Shown here in pieces: positions 14,367-17,853 of a DNA stretch of 17,853 nt. Position numbers and translations under genes: made by a program. Below the pieces are notes generated by a model, which saw nothing but the letters and a program-made list of their open reading frames with translations, was not told the DNA's origin and did not search any database. Within the stretch, counting starts at the first letter, position 1, and each line of letters starts with the position of its first letter. The stretch comes from Bacteroidota bacterium (GTDB taxonomy: Bacteria > Bacteroidota > Bacteroidia > Bacteroidales > VadinHA17), in the NCBI GenBank assembly GCA_030593185.1, contig JAUVHQ010000011.1, positions 1 to 17,853 of the forward strand, read 5' to 3'.

Positions 14367-16721
14367 ATGGCTTCTGTAAAATCAAAATACAAGAAACACC
14401 TGTATTGGTTCTGGGGTATTTTTTCCTTCCCGTTTGTCTTTGTTATTCTTCTGTTTGTCCTGATTTCATTTGATGTTTTCGGTCCTATGCCCTCTTTTAA
14501 ACAGCTTGAGAATCCGGAGAATGATCTGGCTTCTGAAGTATGGTCTGAAGATGGAAAATTACTGGGGAAATTCTACATAATAAACAGGACATGGATAGAC
14601 ATAGATGAAATATCTCCCTATGTTGTTGATGCACTAATTGCTACAGAAGACATTAGATTTTATAAACACTCAGGTGTTGACATAAGAGGCTTGGGAAGAG
14701 TGATATATAAAACAATATTACAGGGAGAATCAAGTGCAGGAGGAGGCAGCACCATTACACAGCAACTGGCAAAAAATCTTTTCCCGCGCGATACTACAAC
14801 TTACAAGTTTGCCCTGGTGAAAATGACTAATCTGGGCATTACAAAGTTTAAAGAATGGGTAACAGCAGTAAAATTGGAAAGGAGCTACACTAAGAATGAA
14901 TTAATTACAATGTATCTGAATGTGTTTGATTTTCTGAATCAGGCAGTAGGAATAAACTCAGCAGCTTCAATATATTTTAATTCTTCACCTGATTCATTGA
15001 ATCTTGAAGAGTCGGCAATGTTAGTGGGGATGTTAAAAAACTCATCATATTATAATCCTTTAAGGAGATATGATGAAACTCTTCACAGGAGAAATGTTGT
15101 GCTTTCACAAATGGTGAAATATGGGTATCTGGAGAAAGAAATATTTGACTCGGTTAAAACCTTGCCAATCGAGCTTGATTATAAAAAACAAAGCCATGAT
15201 CTGGGATTAGCTACATACTTCAGGGAATATCTGCGAGTTGCAATGAATAGATCCAAGCCTGAGCGAAGATATTTTTTCACTAACCAGCAATATGAAGAAG
15301 CAAAATATCAATGGGAGAATAATCCTCTTTACGGATGGTGTTCTAAAAATAATAAACCTGACGGGTCGGAATATAACCTTTATCGTGATGGTCTGAAGAT
15401 TTATACTACAATTAATTTCACTATGCAGGGATATGCCGAAAATGCAATAAAAGAGCATTTGGGTCAGGACCTTCAGAAAACTTTTATGGCTTCAGCAGAA
15501 AATTACAAAAATCCTCCATTCTCTGACGACCTGGATAATGAGGAAATAAATAATCTGATGGAAATTGCCACCCATCGTACCGAGCGTTATAGAAAATTAA
15601 GAAATGCCGGGGTTTCTGAAGATTCAATTAATGCATCTTTTAACAAGCCGGTAGAGATGAAGGTTTTTTCCTGGGATGGAGAGATAGATACAGTTATGAC
15701 ACCACTTGATTCTATCAGGTATTACAAGTATTTTGTAAGATCCGGACTTATGTCAATGGATCCTCATACCGGATATGTAAAAGCTTATGTTGGTGGTCCT
15801 GATTTCAGATACTTCAAATATGATGCAGTAACTAATCAAAAACGACAAATTGGAAGTACCATTAAACCCTTTCTATATACACTGGCAATGCAGGATGGGT
15901 ATACCCCTTGTTATCAGGTTCCAAATGTGCCACAAACTTTTATTGTGAATGATTCAGTCTGGCGTCCCGCCAGTACCGGACCCAGGGATTTTTGGGGAAA
16001 AATGGTGTCATTGAAGTTTGGGTTGGCACATTCTGAGAATTATGTTTCAGCATGGTTGATTAAAAAATTTAATCCTCAGTCAGTTAGAGATTTAATGCAA
16101 AAAATGGGTATTCGTAGTGTTATTGATCCTGTACCGTCAATCTTTCTTGGCACCTCAGAAGTGTCACTATATGAAATGGTTGGGGCATATAGCACTTATG
16201 CAAATAAAGGGATTCATATTAAACCAATTTTTATTACCCGAATTGAAGATAAAGAGGGGAATCTTATTTCAATATTTAAACCATCATTTAAGGAAGCAAT
16301 CAGTGAACCGGATGCTTACCTGATGCTGAATTTAATTGTGGGAGTTGTTAAGGATGGTACCGGGCGCAGATTACGCTGGAAATACGAGCTAATGAATGAA
16401 ATTGGAGGGAAAACGGGTACTACGCAGAACCAGTCTGATGGTTGGTTTATGGGAGTAACCCCAAAACTGGTTACAGGTGTATGGTCTGGTTGGCCTGACA
16501 GATCGGTCCATTTTGAACGTCTGGCACTTGGATCAGGAGCAAATATGGCTCTTCCGGTGTTCGGTCTATATATGCAGCAAATTTATAATGATAGTTTGAA
16601 TGTGACGACTGAAGATGTTTTTGAACCACCGCGTGTTTTTAATGTAGAACTCGATTGCGACCAGTACAAAAAAGCAAATCCACAAAACAATTATGATCCG
16701 CTTGATGAGGAGATTTATTAA
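14367..16721 (+). CDS. mrcA: Class A penicillin-binding protein (PBP1A-type, bifunctional)
   Basis: The bifunctional enzyme polymerises lipid II into glycan strands and crosslinks the peptides, in the periplasm. The 784-residue protein has a short cytoplasmic start, one membrane anchor (about 12-35), then a GT51 glycosyltransferase domain: ATEDIRFYKHSGVD (92-105, catalytic Glu94), GGSTITQQLAKN (126-137) and RSYTKNELITMYLN (172-185). The transpeptidase domain has all three motifs: SxxK as STIK (Ser497 nucleophile, Lys500), SxN as SEN (556-558) and KTGT (682-685). Both activities should therefore be intact. Length is normal for PBP1A of this phylum. The ATG at 14367 places basic residues directly before the anchor. 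It is divergent from topA and convergent with radA. Confidence 0.95.
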   Translation: MASVKSKYKKHLYWFWGIFSFPFVFVILLFVLISFDVFGPMPSFKQLENPENDLASEVWSEDGKLLGKFYIINRTWIDIDEISPYVVDALIATEDIRFYKHSGVDIRGLGRVIYKTILQGESSAGGGSTITQQLAKNLFPRDTTTYKFALVKMTNLGITKFKEWVTAVKLERSYTKNELITMYLNVFDFLNQAVGINSAASIYFNSSPDSLNLEESAMLVGMLKNSSYYNPLRRYDETLHRRNVVLSQMVKYGYLEKEIFDSVKTLPIELDYKKQSHDLGLATYFREYLRVAMNRSKPERRYFFTNQQYEEAKYQWENNPLYGWCSKNNKPDGSEYNLYRDGLKIYTTINFTMQGYAENAIKEHLGQDLQKTFMASAENYKNPPFSDDLDNEEINNLMEIATHRTERYRKLRNAGVSEDSINASFNKPVEMKVFSWDGEIDTVMTPLDSIRYYKYFVRSGLMSMDPHTGYVKAYVGGPDFRYFKYDAVTNQKRQIGSTIKPFLYTLAMQDGYTPCYQVPNVPQTFIVNDSVWRPASTGPRDFWGKMVSLKFGLAHSENYVSAWLIKKFNPQSVRDLMQKMGIRSVIDPVPSIFLGTSEVSLYEMVGAYSTYANKGIHIKPIFITRIEDKEGNLISIFKPSFKEAISEPDAYLMLNLIVGVVKDGTGRRLRWKYELMNEIGGKTGTTQNQSDGWFMGVTPKLVTGVWSGWPDRSVHFERLALGSGANMALPVFGLYMQQIYNDSLNVTTEDVFEPPRVFNVELDCDQYKKANPQNNYDPLDEEIY

Positions 16722-16775
16722 CCCGTAACTCGTAACACTTTTGGAAAATGTAAAATGTAGAAAGAAGAGAAGAGT
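16722..16775. repeat. Short heptamer doublets in the PBP/radA convergent gap
   Basis: CGTAACT and CGTAACA (16724-16737), then AATGTAA, AATGTAG, AAAGAAG, AGAAGAG (16747-16774) can be read in 7-base steps. No hairpin terminator is visible for either convergent gene. The runs are short, so chance is possible. Confidence 0.4.
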
Positions 16776-17853
16776 TCAAGGTTTGAATATGTTTTTTATC
16801 AAATCTTCTATTCGTGACTGAAAATGGATTTTGATATTAAACTTTGAAGAATCAAGGCCTTTACGGTTATATTTTGAAATATACATTTCGCTAAATCCAA
16901 GTTTTTCTGCTTCACGAATTCGTTGTTCAACCCTGTTAACAGGCCGGATTTCACCGGAAAGACCAACCTCACCGGCAAAACATATACGCTTATTGATTGG
17001 TACATCTATGTTTGAGGATAAAACAGCTGAAATAACTGCCAGATCGATTGCCGGATCATTTACTTTTATTCCTCCGGCAATATTAAGAAAAACATCTTTA
17101 GCAACCAGCCTGAACCCGGCTCGCTTCTCCAAAACAGCCAGTAACATGTTTAACCTTCTGAGGTCGAATCCGGTGGATGACCGTTGTGGAGTTCCGTATA
17201 CTGCGGAGCTCACAAGTGCCTGTGTTTCTATAAGGAAAGGTCTGATACCATCAATAGTTGCAGAAATGGATACGCCGCTTAGATTTTCATCGATGTGAGA
17301 AACTAATAATTCTGATGGATTGTGTACCTCCCTGAGTCCATTGCTCCTCATTTCGTAAATACCCAGTTCGGATGTTGATCCGAATCGATTTTTTGTTGCT
17401 CTAAGGATACGGTACAAATGATTTTGGTCACCTTCAAATTGCAGTACTACATCTACAATGTGTTCAAGTGCCTTGGGTCCGGCAAGATTTCCTTCTTTTG
17501 TAATATGTCCGATAAGCAAAACCGGAATAGCAGTTTCTTTAGCATATTTCAGAAGATGAACAGTACATTCACGTATTTGAGAGATACTTCCAGGTGAAGA
17601 GGAGATATTTTCTGTAAACATGGTTTGAATAGAATCCACAATCACAAATTCAGCTTTTGTGTTTTCTATTTGTGTAAGAATATTTTCCAGTGATGTCTCG
17701 GTAAGAATATAACAATTTTCATGATTTGACTTGATACGGCTGGCTCTGAGTTTAATTTGGCTGTTGCTTTCTTCCCCTGAAACATAAAGAATTTTCAACT
17801 CTTTTAATCCGAGTGCCAGCTGAAGAGCAAGTGTAGATTTTCCTATTCCCGGT
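16776..17853 (-). CDS. radA: DNA repair protein RadA (Sms), 5' end outside window
   Basis: RadA is a RecA-like ATPase that helps branch migration and processing of recombination intermediates. The visible 358 residues begin inside Walker A (PGIGKST at the window edge); the N-terminal zinc finger and start codon lie beyond it. Next come YVSGEES, Walker B-type EFVIVDSIQTM, GHITKEGNLAGPKALEHIVD, and the RadA-specific KNRFG motif (encoded at 17379-17393) followed by GSTSELGIYEM. The C-terminal Lon-protease-like domain is complete (GGIKVNDPAIDLAVISAVLSS, then FAGEVGLSGEIRPV), and the protein ends DLIKNIFKP. An internal TTG at 17798 should not be taken as the start. It is convergent with the PBP gene. 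Confidence 0.95.
   Translation of the reverse strand, partial: PGIGKSTLALQLALGLKELKILYVSGEESNSQIKLRASRIKSNHENCYILTETSLENILTQIENTKAEFVIVDSIQTMFTENISSSPGSISQIRECTVHLLKYAKETAIPVLLIGHITKEGNLAGPKALEHIVDVVLQFEGDQNHLYRILRATKNRFGSTSELGIYEMRSNGLREVHNPSELLVSHIDENLSGVSISATIDGIRPFLIETQALVSSAVYGTPQRSSTGFDLRRLNMLLAVLEKRAGFRLVAKDVFLNIAGGIKVNDPAIDLAVISAVLSSNIDVPINKRICFAGEVGLSGEIRPVNRVEQRIREAEKLGFSEMYISKYNRKGLDSSKFNIKIHFQSRIEDLIKNIFKP

Overview
The window is AT-rich bacterial DNA from the phylum Bacteroidota. The evidence is a complete core gene cluster of the type IX secretion system (T9SS), porP-gldK-gldL-gldM-gldN, a system known only from this phylum and its close relatives. Other signs agree: there are no clear Shine-Dalgarno sequences, the long-gap intergenic DNA is made of short repeats, and topA lies near the secretion genes. 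I cannot place it with confidence below phylum; a Bacteroidales or Marinilabiliales-like lineage is a guess.

Layout from left to right. At 1-742 (-) is the N-terminal two thirds of a PLP-dependent Cys/Met (trans-sulfuration) enzyme cut by the window edge. At 801-2296 (-) is an mlaE-mlaF pair, the permease and ATPase of an Mla-type phospholipid transporter, overlapping by ATGA. At 2610-3701 (+) is manC, a mannose-1-phosphate guanylyltransferase, which ends at a strong bidirectional terminator. At 3755-9577 (-) is the T9SS cluster, read porP, gldK, gldL, gldM, gldN. At 10184-11344 (-) is an arginase-fold protein whose metal-binding motifs are degenerate. At 11663-13996 (-) is topA. At 14367-16721 (+) is a class A penicillin-binding protein. 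At 16776-17853 (-) is radA, cut by the right edge.

The T9SS genes encode a trans-envelope machine: GldL and GldM form the inner-membrane proton-driven motor, GldK (lipoprotein) and GldN form the periplasmic ring below the outer membrane, and PorP is an outer-membrane beta-barrel-type protein linked to cargo attachment or anchoring. The residues known to matter for the motor (GldL Lys34, His37, Glu52, Glu62; GldM Arg9) are present, so the motor looks functional. The other genes serve envelope and housekeeping roles: lipid transport, sugar nucleotides for surface polysaccharide, peptidoglycan synthesis, DNA topology and repair.

The most unusual feature is outside the genes. Almost every longer intergenic gap is built from tandem heptamers of several related types (TTTTGCC, GCCGACT/GTTGACT, ACTCATC, AGTCGGC), kept in one 7-base register for up to 91 bases. 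These runs sit with a 16-base motif found twice exactly and once nearly, a roughly 100-base repeat found in both divergent promoter regions, and a 126-base inverted-repeat element. I see no CRISPR array, tRNA, rRNA, transposase or phage gene. I do not see a wholly new gene system; the arginase-like pseudoenzyme and the heptamer arrays are the items most worth following up.
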